From assembly GCF_029395675.1 (NCBI RefSeq), contig NZ_CP115184.1:2914001-2978000 (forward strand): a stretch of 64,000 nucleotides of DNA. Reading direction: 5' to 3'. Origin of the DNA: Janibacter cremeus (GTDB lineage Bacteria > Actinomycetota > Actinomycetes > Actinomycetales > Dermatophilaceae). Positions 55,444 to 63,642 of the stretch are shown one piece after another. The position numbers and the translations under genes were made by a program. The notes beneath the pieces were generated by a model. That model saw only the letters and a program-made list of their open reading frames with translations, was not told where the DNA came from and did no database searches. Position 1 is the stretch's first letter. The number at the start of each line of letters is the position of its first letter.

Positions 55444-56214
55444 ATGTTCTACTCCCCCAAGCACGCCACGGCCGTTGCCGCCTCCCCGACCCGCCGGCGG
55501 ATCGCCGGTGTCGCGGTTGCAGGTGCCACCGCAGCCGTCGGCTCCATCGCCACCGCCTCCAGCGCGAACGCCGCGACGTCCAGCGGCGTCTGGGACCGTG
55601 TCGCCCAGTGCGAGAGCGGCGGCAACTGGTCGATCAACACCGGCAACGGCTTCTACGGCGGCCTGCAGTTCACCACCTCCACCTGGCAGGCCTTCGGTGG
55701 CGGCCAGTACGCCCCGAACGCGCACCAGGCCACCAAGGCCCAGCAGATCGAGGTCGCCCAGAAGACGCTGCAGGCGCAGGGTCCCGGCGCGTGGCCCGTG
55801 TGCTCCGTCGAGGCCGGCCTGACCACGGCCAACGGCATGACCGGCGGCTCCTCCGCCCCGGCCCCCGAGCCCGCCCCGGAGCCGGCCCCCGCCCCGGCCC
55901 CGCAGCAGGCGCAGGAGCGTCCCGCTGACCAGGGCGCCTCCCGCAGCGCCGAGCGCAGCGGCGCCGGCCTCGCCGTCGACGGCATCTTCGGCCCGAACAC
56001 CAAGGCCGCCGTCGAGAAGTGGGTCGGTGGCAGCGTCGACAGCGACCTGAGCTCGGACGACATCAAGGCCCTGCAGGGCGCGCTCGGCGTGACCCAGGAC
56101 GGCGTCGTCGGCCCGATCACGACCAGCGCGCTCCAGGCGCACGTCGGTGCGACGCAGGACGGCATCTGGGGTCCGAAGACCACCGCCGCGCTGCAGCAGC
56201 ACCTCAACGGCTGA
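55444..56214 (+). CDS. Secreted Rpf-type transglycosylase with peptidoglycan-binding domain
   Basis: The 256-residue protein has a signal peptide (cleavage near ANA-ATS), then an Rpf/transglycosylase domain (VWDRVAQCESGGNWSINTGNGFYGG, in part, with catalytic Glu in CESGGNW; GPGAWPVCS), a Pro/Ala/Glu linker, and a C-terminal peptidoglycan-binding_1-like domain (AVDGIFGPNTKAAVEKWV, TQDGVVGPITTSAL). It should cleave peptidoglycan and aid growth resumption. ATG 55444 has GGAAGGA 11 bases upstream. A strong terminator follows. Confidence 0.93.
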   Translation: MFYSPKHATAVAASPTRRRIAGVAVAGATAAVGSIATASSANAATSSGVWDRVAQCESGGNWSINTGNGFYGGLQFTTSTWQAFGGGQYAPNAHQATKAQQIEVAQKTLQAQGPGAWPVCSVEAGLTTANGMTGGSSAPAPEPAPEPAPAPAPQQAQERPADQGASRSAERSGAGLAVDGIFGPNTKAAVEKWVGGSVDSDLSSDDIKALQGALGVTQDGVVGPITTSALQAHVGATQDGIWGPKTTAALQQHLNG

Positions 56215-56232
56215 GACTGAGTCTTCGCCCTC

Positions 56233-56270
56233 GAAGGGGGCGTCGCACCCACGGGTGCGACGCCCCCTTC
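56233..56270 (+). terminator. Rho-independent-type terminator after first rpf gene
   Basis: Arms 56233-56250 and 56253-56270 pair perfectly over 18 bp with a two-base AC gap, so a few closing pairs must open. It lies 18 bases after the stop; the right side continues GTCATGTCTC. Confidence 0.85.
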
Positions 56271-56330
56271 GTCATGTCTCGGTGGTGTCAACGGGCCAGA
56301 AGTTACAAGTCTGTATTTATGTGACGAGTG

Positions 56331-56360
56331 TTGTTTGTGGGACTCGTGAGTCCCTAGCGT
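56331..56360 (+). promoter_or_regulatory. Promoter of second rpf gene with palindromic operator in the spacer
   Basis: -35 TTGTTT (56331-56336) and -10 TAGCGT (56355-56360) are 18 bases apart. GGGACTCGTGAGTCCC, a perfect 16-bp palindrome at 56339-56354, fills nearly the whole spacer, so a dimeric regulator bound there would block or twist the promoter. The preceding 40 bases are AT-rich for this genome. Confidence 0.6.
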
Positions 56361-56416
56361 CGCTCTCGGACCGTGCGGGGCCCCCTGCCCGCACTCAGCC
56401 GAAAGGGACCACAATC

Positions 56417-57133
56417 ATGTTCAGCACCAACGACTTCCCCGATCAGCCGACATCGCGTCGTGGCCGTCGGTTCAAGGTTGCCGGCGCCACCATCACCATG
56501 GGCGCGCTCGCTGCGGGCGGGGTCGTCGTCGCGACCGGCGCCGGCGCGTCCGGCACCGTCTGGGACCGCATGGCCGACTGCGAGTCGTCGGGCAACTGGA
56601 GCATCAGCACCGGCAACGGCTACTACGGCGGCCTGCAGTTCTCCTTCCAGACGTGGAAGGGCTTCGGTGGCCAGAAGTACGCCTACACCGCCGACCGCGC
56701 CACCAAGGGCCAGCAGATCGAGATCGCCCAGGAGGTCCTCAAGGTCCAGGGCCCGGGCGCCTGGCCGGTCTGCTCCGTGCGGGCGGGCCTGACGGTCGCC
56801 AACGGCCTCGCGGTGGACCCGTACAGCGGCCAGGAGCGCGCCTCGCGCGACTCCGAGCGCACTACCATCTCCGGCGAGCTCGCCGTCGACGGCATCCGCG
56901 GACCGAAGACCAACGCCGCCATCGAGAAGTGGGTCGGCCAGTCCCAGGACGGCAATCTCGGCTGGCACGACCGCGCCGCCCTCCAGGCCAAGCTCGGGGT
57001 CAACCGCGACGGCATCGTCGGTCCGGTCACGACCAGCGCTCTCCAGCGCAAGGTCGGCGCGGACGTCGACGGCGTCTGGGGCCCGCAGACGACCACGCGC
57101 CTGCAGAGCTTCCTCAACAAGTACGTCCTCTGA
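56417..57133 (+). CDS. Second secreted Rpf-type transglycosylase with peptidoglycan-binding domain
   Basis: The 238-residue protein has a signal peptide (cleavage near GAGA-SGT), the Rpf domain (VWDRMADCESSGNWSISTG, catalytic Glu in DCESSGNW; GPGAWPVCSVRAG) and a peptidoglycan-binding_1-like C-terminus (AVDGIRGPKTNAAIEKWV, NRDGIVGPVTTSAL). It is a tandem paralogue of the preceding gene but has a separate promoter with its own operator, so the pair is differently controlled. ATG 57417-type alternatives were not needed: ATG 56417 has GAAAGGGA eight bases upstream. Confidence 0.93.
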   Translation: MFSTNDFPDQPTSRRGRRFKVAGATITMGALAAGGVVVATGAGASGTVWDRMADCESSGNWSISTGNGYYGGLQFSFQTWKGFGGQKYAYTADRATKGQQIEIAQEVLKVQGPGAWPVCSVRAGLTVANGLAVDPYSGQERASRDSERTTISGELAVDGIRGPKTNAAIEKWVGQSQDGNLGWHDRAALQAKLGVNRDGIVGPVTTSALQRKVGADVDGVWGPQTTTRLQSFLNKYVL

Positions 57134-57166
57134 GGTCCTGACTCGGTGAAGGCCGGGGCCGCGGGC

Positions 57167-57172
57167 TACGAT
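57167..57172 (+). promoter_or_regulatory. -10 element of the tRNA-Thr gene
   Basis: TACGAT lies 32 bases before the mature tRNA 5' end, a normal distance for a short 5' leader. No clear -35 was seen. Confidence 0.5.
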
Positions 57173-57203
57173 GCCGCGGTCCCGGTTTTTCGAACCCGGG
57201 CAC

Positions 57204-57276
57204 GCTGGCGTGGCGCAATTGGCAGCGCACCTGTCTTGTAAACAGGTGGTTGGGGGTTCGAGTCCCCCCGCCAGCT
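57204..57276 (+). tRNA. tRNA-Thr (anticodon TGT)
   Basis: The 73-base sequence folds into all four arms: acceptor GCTGGCG with CGCCAGC, D stem GCGC/GCGC, anticodon stem CCTGT/ACAGG with loop CTTGTAA (anticodon TGT), variable loop TGGTT and T arm GGGGG-TTCGAGT-CCCCC, discriminator T. CCA is not encoded. Its 3' half is the attachment site of the AICE that follows: the integrase gene ends 21 bases downstream. Confidence 0.96.
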
Positions 57277-57296
57277 CTCTGAGCAGGGCAGACACG

Positions 57297-58517
57297 TCAG
57301 TCACCGCCCTCTACGTCGTCCAAGCCTCCACTTTCGCCTCCACTTTGGGGTAGCGAAGGGGGCCGTGGGTTCGCCGCTTCGAGCGCCGCGAGCACCCGCG
57401 GATCCTGCTCGCCGCGCCCGAGGTAGACGTCCTGGGTCATGGACACCCGTGAGTGGGCGAGCTGGTCGGCGATGATCCGCGCGGTCACGCCCGACCCGTC
57501 GAGGATGCTGGCCGTCGTCTTGCGCCATGCGTGCGAGGTCACCCACTCCAGGTCACTGTCCGCGCGGACCTCGTGAAGCCAGCGGCTGACCGTGCGCGGC
57601 TCACGAAAGCCCCCGTCGATCGTGCCGAAGACCGGCTCGTCCGGGCCGACCCCGACCTCAGCGCGCCGCCGCAGCATCGCCACGCACCACTGCGGAAGGG
57701 GGAGACGGCGCTGCCCGGCGGACGACTTCGTGGCCTTGCGGATGACGCCCTGCCCGGTCACCCGGATCAGCGTCGAGGTAACGTCCACGGCGCCCTCCTC
57801 CAGGTCGATCTCCGACCACAGGACCGCGACGACCTCGCCGAGCCGCAGACCTGTGGCCAGCATGAAGGCGCACAGGTCCGGCAGGTCACGCGAGACCGCA
57901 CGTGGGTCACGGGTCACCGCGAGGAACCACGCCGCCCGCTCCTGCTCGGTCAGCGCCCGTGGCCGACGACGCGGGGCAGTGCTCAGGCGGCGAACCTCCC
58001 GGGTCGGGTTGAAGCGAATCGCGCCCTCGCGCACCGCGCGGCCCATCGCGCCGGAGATCACCGCACGGGCCGTACGCGAGGTCGCCGGCCCGACCCGCTC
58101 GTGCAGGTCGACCAGGAAGCGGTCCACGACCGGCGTGGTCACCTCGCCCAGCCGCAGATTGCCCAGGGCAGGAGAGACACTGCGCTTCCACTGCCGTCGG
58201 TAGGTCTGCACCGTGCCCGGTGACCGCTGATCCATCCGCACCAGCTGCTCCAGGTCGTCCAGCCATTGCCGCACCGCCTCGTCCAAGGTGTCTCGCGCTG
58301 TCAGCCGACCCACGCCGGCCGTCGCGGCGTCCTGCAACGCGGTGGCCAAAGCACGCTGAGACGCCGCTTGCGATGTACCCCAACGCTCCATGCGACGGCG
58401 GCGACCGTCGAAGCCCCGGAACCATGCGCGGCTCTTGTAGGCCGTCCCGGAGGCAGTGGTCACCCGTACCGTCGATATCGAGCCCCACTCACCAGGGGCC
58501 AGTCCCTGACGTCCCAT
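57297..58517 (-). CDS. int: Tyrosine recombinase (integrase) of the AICE
   Basis: The 406-residue protein has an N-terminal AP2-like arm-binding region, a SAM-like core-binding domain and the catalytic domain with Arg in ATGLRLGEVVAVLW, Lys in the IRKATKSSAG hairpin, H-x-x-R in SHAWRKTTAS, His in LAHSRVSMTQD and the nucleophile Tyr in DVYLGRG. It should integrate the element into tRNA-Thr and, with Xis, excise it. The stop is 21 bases from the tRNA. The xis stop is only three bases upstream of its ATG. Confidence 0.95.
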   Translation of the reverse strand: MGRQGLAPGEWGSISTVRVTTASGTAYKSRAWFRGFDGRRRRMERWGTSQAASQRALATALQDAATAGVGRLTARDTLDEAVRQWLDDLEQLVRMDQRSPGTVQTYRRQWKRSVSPALGNLRLGEVTTPVVDRFLVDLHERVGPATSRTARAVISGAMGRAVREGAIRFNPTREVRRLSTAPRRRPRALTEQERAAWFLAVTRDPRAVSRDLPDLCAFMLATGLRLGEVVAVLWSEIDLEEGAVDVTSTLIRVTGQGVIRKATKSSAGQRRLPLPQWCVAMLRRRAEVGVGPDEPVFGTIDGGFREPRTVSRWLHEVRADSDLEWVTSHAWRKTTASILDGSGVTARIIADQLAHSRVSMTQDVYLGRGEQDPRVLAALEAANPRPPSLPQSGGESGGLDDVEGGD

Positions 58518-58520
58518 GGC

Positions 58521-58706
58521 TCACGCTGCCGTCTGCTCTTCGAGCCACGCGAAGACGTCGGTCTCGCGGTAGCGAAGCCGCCGACCCACCTTGAAGGCGG
58601 GCGGTCCCTCACCACGGCAGCGCCAGTCGTAGAGCGTTCCCACGGGTATCCCGAGGAACGTCGCCACGTCCTGAATGGTCCACAGCGGGTCATGTCGATT
58701 GCACAT
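58521..58706 (-). CDS. xis: Excisionase-like HTH_17 protein
   Basis: The 61-residue protein is a single winged helix of the MerR/excisionase type: LWTIQDVATFLGIPVGTLYDWRCRGEGPPAFKVGRRLRY (read in part), followed by the short tail ETDVFAWLEEQ. It directs the integrase toward excision. It sits directly upstream of int, as in pSAM2-like elements. Confidence 0.9.
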   Translation of the reverse strand: MCNRHDPLWTIQDVATFLGIPVGTLYDWRCRGEGPPAFKVGRRLRYRETDVFAWLEEQTAA

Positions 58707-58734
58707 CTGAATCCCTTCTCTCTTTCTCTCTCAG

Positions 58735-60237
58735 TCATCGCGTTGTTGTCGCCCGTGCCTTCTCCGCTCGCCACTGGTCGTAGGCACGAGCACGGTCCGC
58801 CGCGGCCAGTGCCAGGGCGGTGTCCGCGTCGGTGTCCCACCCGGTCCCGACGTAGCTCCAGGAGCCGACGACGAGCGTGGTCTCCTCCTCCTCGTCGGCC
58901 ATCAGGTCCGCGAAGTCCAGAACCGGCATCTCGCACCCGTCCCGAGCGCTGTCGGCGGCGATGCGCTGCCACCGCTGCCGAGCGCGACGCAGGGCACCGA
59001 GGGTGATCGAGTAGCACCGCGACTTGCTGGAGAAGTGCCCGCGGAAGCCGAGCATGTGCACCCACTTGCCCAGCAGCTCGTACTCGTCCTCCGGCGACCG
59101 GTGCGCCGCCAGGTCATCGATCGTGGCCCGCAGCCGCCGATAGTGCCCCGACGCGCGACGCGGATCGGTCGTGTCCGAGGCCGCCTTCGTCGCGTACTTC
59201 GCCAGATAGCCGGCCACCTGCTCACCCACCAGCGGAGCGTCCGGGTCATCCACGCGCGTGGCCGTCACCGAGCGGGCATCGACCTGGGCGCCGAAGCTCA
59301 ACCGCCTCACCTCACGACCGGCACACGGCGGCGCATCGAAGCCCACACGACCAGCGGCGTCCTCGAGCATCCCGGCCAGCACCCCGGCCGAGACACCCTC
59401 TGGGGCAGGGGCGTACCCGTCAGCGGTCTTCGGCCCGTCGAGGCGTACCAGAGCGTGGAAGTGGACCACGCCCCGCGCCTGGTACTCCGCGACCTTCGCG
59501 TACTGCAACGTCACGACCTCCCGCAGCCGCGAGGCCGGGACACCCATTGCCCGGGCGATCACGCGCCGGGTGGTGATGGTGAATCGCCGCCACAGCTCCG
59601 GTGCCCACCACTGCCAGATCACGTGCGCGGCGTAGTCGTAGCAGTCCGGGCAGATCGGGGTCCCCACGTCGAGGTCGTCGCTCTCGTGCGCCTGCCAGCA
59701 CGCCACCGGGCGACCGTGCTCGCACACCTCGTGTCCATCCCGAGGACGGCACCGCTGCCCACCCTTGGCCGTGTGCACCGACCCGAAGGAGGGAGCCGTC
59801 AGGGTGAGGAACACCAGCGGGTTGCCGCTCACGCGCTCCGGCACGCTCTTGCCGCCGACCACCCCGGCCCGGATCATCTCGAAGGTGTCGCGCGCATAGA
59901 TCCGCGAGCACGCCGGGCAGACACTCGCACGCCGGTTGCCGCACCGCACGTACGTCACGCCGAAGGGCTCCTGGGCCGAGGAGTAGCTGGAGACCACCTC
60001 GCCCGTGGCCCGGTCCACCCGGCTGGAGGAGCCCACCAGCTTGATCGGTTGGGCGCAGTGCCCGACCCGAGCGGCCGCATCCGACCAGGCCTCGAAGGTC
60101 CCGCCCAGGAGCCGGTCGACCATCCCCGCTTGTGCCGTGGCTCCCACGTGGTCGAGGTCGAGGGGCGAGGCATCGCCGTACCCCGGGAACCCGCCATGCG
60201 ACGTCCCGGCCACCGGCATGCCCTCAGGCCGTGTCAT
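58735..60237 (-). CDS. repSA: RepSA-like rolling-circle replication initiator
   Basis: The 500-residue protein has Cys-rich segments (CPACSRIYARD, CPDCYDYAAH) and the HUH-type GVVHFHALVRLDG, as in RepSA of pSAM2, which nicks the double-strand origin for rolling-circle replication. ATG 60237 is chosen because GACGAGG lies six bases upstream; it overlaps the whiB stop by 14 bases. A GTG at 60288 and an ATG at 60219 are alternatives. The origin was not located. Confidence 0.88.
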   Translation of the reverse strand: MTRPEGMPVAGTSHGGFPGYGDASPLDLDHVGATAQAGMVDRLLGGTFEAWSDAAARVGHCAQPIKLVGSSSRVDRATGEVVSSYSSAQEPFGVTYVRCGNRRASVCPACSRIYARDTFEMIRAGVVGGKSVPERVSGNPLVFLTLTAPSFGSVHTAKGGQRCRPRDGHEVCEHGRPVACWQAHESDDLDVGTPICPDCYDYAAHVIWQWWAPELWRRFTITTRRVIARAMGVPASRLREVVTLQYAKVAEYQARGVVHFHALVRLDGPKTADGYAPAPEGVSAGVLAGMLEDAAGRVGFDAPPCAGREVRRLSFGAQVDARSVTATRVDDPDAPLVGEQVAGYLAKYATKAASDTTDPRRASGHYRRLRATIDDLAAHRSPEDEYELLGKWVHMLGFRGHFSSKSRCYSITLGALRRARQRWQRIAADSARDGCEMPVLDFADLMADEEEETTLVVGSWSYVGTGWDTDADTALALAAADRARAYDQWRAEKARATTTR

Positions 60238-60634
60238 CGCGAACCTCGTCGTCGCTCCACCCCACGAGACCGTCGAGGGACTCCCCACGAAGCAGCCGCG
60301 CCGTCATCGCCTCCCGCTGTACCGGGGTGGTGCCACCCCAGATGCCGTACTCCTCGCCGAACCACAACGCCGACGCCAAGCACACGCGCTGCACCGGGCA
60401 CGAGCGGCAGGCCCGCCGAGCCGCGCGGGAGGCCAGCGAGCCGTCCTGGGCGAACCACGCCGCACCGCCATCCGCAGACTCTGCGCACGCCCCGTCGATG
60501 CGCCAGCCCCATGCATCGAGCCGCGATGCCAGCGAGGGCGAAGCCGTCACCCCGCCAACCGGCGTGCCATAGACACGCTGTCGCACGTCCCGGTCCGTGC
60601 CGTTGCCGACCTGGGCACTGCGTAGGCGCTTCAT
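60224..60634 (-). CDS. whiB: WhiB-family iron-sulfur regulator carried by the AICE
   Basis: The 136-residue protein has the WhiB cysteine pattern: one Cys in DGACAES, then C..C.....C in ACRSCPVQRVC, followed by the turn GIWGG and a basic tail. These bind a 4Fe-4S cluster and contact the housekeeping sigma factor. The N-terminal 50 residues are longer than usual. It overlaps both traSA-like (ATGA at 60631) and rep, so it is translated within the transfer operon and may sense redox state for the element. Confidence 0.9.
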   Translation of the reverse strand: MKRLRSAQVGNGTDRDVRQRVYGTPVGGVTASPSLASRLDAWGWRIDGACAESADGGAAWFAQDGSLASRAARRACRSCPVQRVCLASALWFGEEYGIWGGTTPVQREAMTARLLRGESLDGLVGWSDDEVRDDTA

Positions 60635-62067
60635 GCCGCTTCACCGCCCTCGCTGCTCTCCTCCGTGTGGCCGAGGGGTGCGTGCGCGGGGATGCTCTTA
60701 GCCAGGGCCACCACGTCGTCGTCGGTGAGGTAGGCCGACCGGACACGGCGGATCGCGCGGGTGCCCTCCACGCGCACGTATCCGACGCCGGGCATCAGTT
60801 CGCTGATCTCGTCGGCGCGGGCGCCGCTGTCCCGTGCTCCTTCGCCGAGCACCATGTCGACCTGGATCGGGTTGTCCACCCGCAACGAGATCCGGGTGGG
60901 GAAGAGGTCTCGCCAGGTCACGACGTCCTTGCCGGGGTCCTGCACCGCCGCCACGACGCTGATGCCCACCGCGCGGCCCTGCGTCAGCAGCAGGCCCATT
61001 GCCTGGTCGATGCGGCGCGTGACGGCCCGCTCGGCGAAGGCGGTCAACGTCGCCAGCTCGTCCACGACGATCACCAGATGTGGGTCATCCGCAGTGGGGG
61101 AGTGCAGCCGCTGCCCGGTGTCCGCCAGTCGAGCCGCCCGCTCGCTCTTGACCTTCACCGCCTCTTCGAGGAGGTCGCACATCGCCTCGGCGTCGCCGCC
61201 CTCGAACCGGGCGAAGCAGCCCCGCCCGAGACCAAGTTCCATGCCCCCCTTGGGGTCGATGGCCCACACCTGCGCCCAACCGTCCCGCAGGGCCGGAGCC
61301 AGACCCGCCAACATGGACCACAGCACCGAGCCCTTCCCGGACCCCGTGGCCCCGGCGATCAGGGTGTGCGTGCCCGACAGGCGCATCCGCCACGTGCCGC
61401 CGTCATCGGCCAACCCCACCGGCAGACCCGCGAGGTCGGTGCCCGACGAGGCGATGGGCGCGACCACGCGGGCGAGCACGTCGCGACGGACCAGTTCGAT
61501 CCATACCCGCCCGGGGCGAGCAGGCGCCACCCGAGCCGACCGCGAGCCGAACGCCTGCCCGACCGCCTCGACCCGAGCCGCCACGTCATCGAAGGTCAGC
61601 CCCACCGGTACCTGGACCAGCAGCCGCTCGATACCGGCCGGGGTGACCTGGAGGCGACGCAGCTTCGCCACCTCGCACGCCGTGTGCTCCTCGTTCCGGG
61701 GCGTCACCACCAGCCCACACCGGCTGGCCACGTGCGGCCAATAGACCCGATAAGCCGGCAGCCGCCACGCCTGCGAGAGCCGAGGCCGAGCCAGACGCCC
61801 GAACGAGTCCGGGTACACGATCCGCCACACGACGAGCCCCAGGACGGCGATGGCGATGAGAGCCACGACGATGCTCGGGCTGACCATGCGCCAAAGCAGC
61901 ACCCCGAGCACGACCACGACCCCCGCCACCGGGTGACGCACCGCCGACACCGCCAGCCACCACGTCCCACGGAGGAGGAGCCAGCACGCACGCAGGGCGG
62001 CCTCCACGACAACGGAAACCACGTCATCGCCGAGACCGCCCTGTGCCCGCTGCGGGTACTCACGCAT
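60631..62067 (-). CDS. traSA: FtsK/SpoIIIE-like conjugative DNA translocase (TraSA/TraB)
   Basis: The 478-residue protein has two N-terminal membrane spans (about residues 35-85) and a RecA-like motor with Walker A IAGATGSGKGSVLWSM, IDPKGGMEL, Walker B LVIVVDELATL and VAAVQDPGK. Single-protein translocases of this type move double-stranded DNA between Streptomyces-like hyphae or cells in AICE transfer. ATG 62067 overlaps the end of the small upstream gene by eight bases. Confidence 0.92.
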   Translation of the reverse strand: MREYPQRAQGGLGDDVVSVVVEAALRACWLLLRGTWWLAVSAVRHPVAGVVVVLGVLLWRMVSPSIVVALIAIAVLGLVVWRIVYPDSFGRLARPRLSQAWRLPAYRVYWPHVASRCGLVVTPRNEEHTACEVAKLRRLQVTPAGIERLLVQVPVGLTFDDVAARVEAVGQAFGSRSARVAPARPGRVWIELVRRDVLARVVAPIASSGTDLAGLPVGLADDGGTWRMRLSGTHTLIAGATGSGKGSVLWSMLAGLAPALRDGWAQVWAIDPKGGMELGLGRGCFARFEGGDAEAMCDLLEEAVKVKSERAARLADTGQRLHSPTADDPHLVIVVDELATLTAFAERAVTRRIDQAMGLLLTQGRAVGISVVAAVQDPGKDVVTWRDLFPTRISLRVDNPIQVDMVLGEGARDSGARADEISELMPGVGYVRVEGTRAIRRVRSAYLTDDDVVALAKSIPAHAPLGHTEESSEGGEAA

Positions 62068-62311
62068 CGCGCGCGACCTCCCGGTGTGCGTCCTCGATCT
62101 GAGCGGTGGCCTCGTGCGCTGCCCGCTCCATCACCAGCAGAGCCGTGTCCAGATCGGGGTCCGGACCCGAGTGGACAAGGTTGCGCACGTTCATCACCCG
62201 CTCATCGATGTCCCGCAACGTACGCACCAGACCGAACAGCACGCCCGGAACGGCGTTCTCGCTCACACCCAGCGCGGACGCCCACGCCCCTGCACCCACA
62301 GGCCGTGCCAT
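62060..62311 (-). CDS. Small AICE protein, function unknown
   Basis: The 83-residue protein has a GVLFGLVRTLRDIDERVMNV core, likely two helices, and a Glu/Ala-rich end. No signal or membrane segment. ATG 62311 starts one base after the Pra-like gene stop and the stop overlaps the translocase start by eight bases, so it is translated in the operon. Not recognised. Confidence 0.65.
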   Translation of the reverse strand: MARPVGAGAWASALGVSENAVPGVLFGLVRTLRDIDERVMNVRNLVHSGPDPDLDTALLVMERAAHEATAQIEDAHREVARDA

Positions 62312-62312
62312 C

Positions 62313-62735
62313 TCACGCCACCTTCTCCGCAGACGAGGCAGCAGCCTTGCCCGGCGCCTTCAACGACTCCGCACGGAAGGACCACGCCAGCCGAGGCCGA
62401 TTGCCGTTGTCGTCCACGTACGGCAGCGCCGTCAGCCCGACGAACTCCACCGGCGTCCACGGAAACGACGTCGTGTTCTCCGGAGGCACCGGCTGCACCT
62501 TCGCCGCGATCTTGATCGAGATCGCCGTCTCCTTCTTGCCGGCCTCCTCATCCGCGTCCAGGACCATCACCTGCCACAACGGCAACCCCGAGTCCTTGTC
62601 CAGCTGCTGCGACCGCGACCCATCCGCACGCCGCTCCGCATTGAAATCCGCCACCGGCTCCACACCCCCCTTCAAAAACGCACCCGCGGGAAAGACGTCC
62701 GCGTGACCAACCGGGAACCGACGCTGCATTGCCAT
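62313..62735 (-). CDS. pra: Pra-like AICE replication, integration and excision activator
   Basis: The 140-residue protein has LPLWQVMVLDADEEAGKKET, VQPVPPENTT and PVEFVGLTALPYVDDNGNRP (residue runs shortened), which resemble the AICE family annotated as plasmid replication, integration and excision activator. That family identity rests on recalled motifs, so it is moderately secure. ATG 62735 is preferred over GTG 62744 because AGGAG lies eight bases upstream. It is first in the operon, directly behind the large operator. Confidence 0.6.
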   Translation of the reverse strand: MAMQRRFPVGHADVFPAGAFLKGGVEPVADFNAERRADGSRSQQLDKDSGLPLWQVMVLDADEEAGKKETAISIKIAAKVQPVPPENTTSFPWTPVEFVGLTALPYVDDNGNRPRLAWSFRAESLKAPGKAAASSAEKVA

Positions 62736-62748
62736 GTCACTCACTCCT

Positions 62749-62790
62749 AAGTGGTATATGCCAGTTATCCCAAGGTGGCATATACCACTT
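62749..62790. promoter_or_regulatory. GntR-type operator: perfect 15-bp inverted repeat before the AICE operon
   Basis: AAGTGGTATATGCCA (62749-62763) and its exact complement (62776-62790) are separated by 12 bases. The core ATACCACTT/AAGTGGTAT recurs at the gntR promoter (63593-63601), and a third AAGTGG is at 62799. It covers the region upstream of the pra-like ATG and would let the GntR protein repress the whole operon. Confidence 0.85.
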
Positions 62791-62830
62791 GGATGGTCAA
62801 GTGGAACTGCGCTGAATCTGGAGTGATCCG

Positions 62831-63571
62831 CTAAGGGAGGTCGTACCGCTGCTCGGCGGTGTAGCGCCCAGGTGGGTAAACGGCTTCGGCGAACTCGATG
62901 GGAGCGTCTGCCCCGTCGTAGACGATGTGCTCCACCACGAGGACCGGTGTCGAGGGCTTAGCCAGCCCGAGTTCGGCGGCGTCCTCCTTACCTGCGGTGC
63001 GAGCGGTCATCCGGTCGCGTGCGTAGCGCGCGGTGCGACCAGTTTTCTCCTCGACGTAGGCCACCGTCCCGGTGCGGATGCGCTCGGTCGACAGGAGGCG
63101 TGGGGCCACGGATGCCAATTCTGCGCTGAACCACGAGGTGGAGATTTCAGCCTGCTCGTCCCCCTCCCACGTGATGCGGTGACGTCGGATCGCAGCCGTC
63201 CCCTCTGGCAATGCCAGCCCGCGCACCACGTGTCCGGGAGGCTGCTCGACCACCCCCGCGGCCACAATCTCTGCCCGCTCGTTCCCGCTGTAGATGCGAC
63301 CGGCGCGCTTGGCCCTCGCGTACCGATCCTGCGGGCGGCGATGGACATTGAGGTCAGCGACGAACGTTCCGGACCCCTGGACCGACGTAAGGAAGCCCTC
63401 GGTGCGGAGCAGCGACAGCGCCTTGGTGGCTGTAGGTCGAGAGACGTCGTACTGAGTCGCCAGAGCACGCTCGCTCGGCACCTCGTCGCCCGCCCGGAGT
63501 TCCCCGCTGAGGATCCGCGTGCGGAAGTCGTCGGCGATGCGTCGAAACTTCGCGGCGGTCTGGCTGCTCAT
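62831..63571 (-). CDS. korSA: GntR/HutC-family repressor (KorSA-like)
   Basis: The 246-residue protein has an N-terminal GntR winged helix (ILSGELRAGDEVPSERALATQ, DVSRPTATKALSLLRTEGFL) and a HutC/UTRA-type effector domain. In pSAM2 the equivalent KorSA represses pra. Here the operator repeats lie before the pra-like gene and at its own start, so autorepression is likely. ATG 63571 has GAGGTG six to seven bases upstream; GTG 63574 is adjacent. It uses somewhat less GC-rich codons than the chromosome. Confidence 0.88.
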   Translation of the reverse strand: MSSQTAAKFRRIADDFRTRILSGELRAGDEVPSERALATQYDVSRPTATKALSLLRTEGFLTSVQGSGTFVADLNVHRRPQDRYARAKRAGRIYSGNERAEIVAAGVVEQPPGHVVRGLALPEGTAAIRRHRITWEGDEQAEISTSWFSAELASVAPRLLSTERIRTGTVAYVEEKTGRTARYARDRMTARTAGKEDAAELGLAKPSTPVLVVEHIVYDGADAPIEFAEAVYPPGRYTAEQRYDLP

Positions 63572-63590
63572 CACTCACACCTCATCTGGC

Positions 63591-63608
63591 TAATACCACT
63601 TAAGAGTA
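63591..63608 (-). promoter_or_regulatory. gntR promoter with operator half-site
   Basis: The -10 TACTCT (63608-63603) is followed directly by AAGTGGTATTA (63601-63591), a half of the 15-bp operator. Bound repressor would cover the transcription start. Confidence 0.65.
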
Positions 63609-63642
63609 GAGGTTGCAGCGTCCCCGAGACACAATCGCTCGT

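Noticed and set aside
59035..62706. Open frame of 1223 codons on the plus strand across the AICE
   Set aside because: It runs antisense to rep, whiB, the translocase and the pra-like gene, which have clear family motifs and coupled starts. Its protein is His/Arg/Pro-rich without domains, a typical GC-rich shadow.
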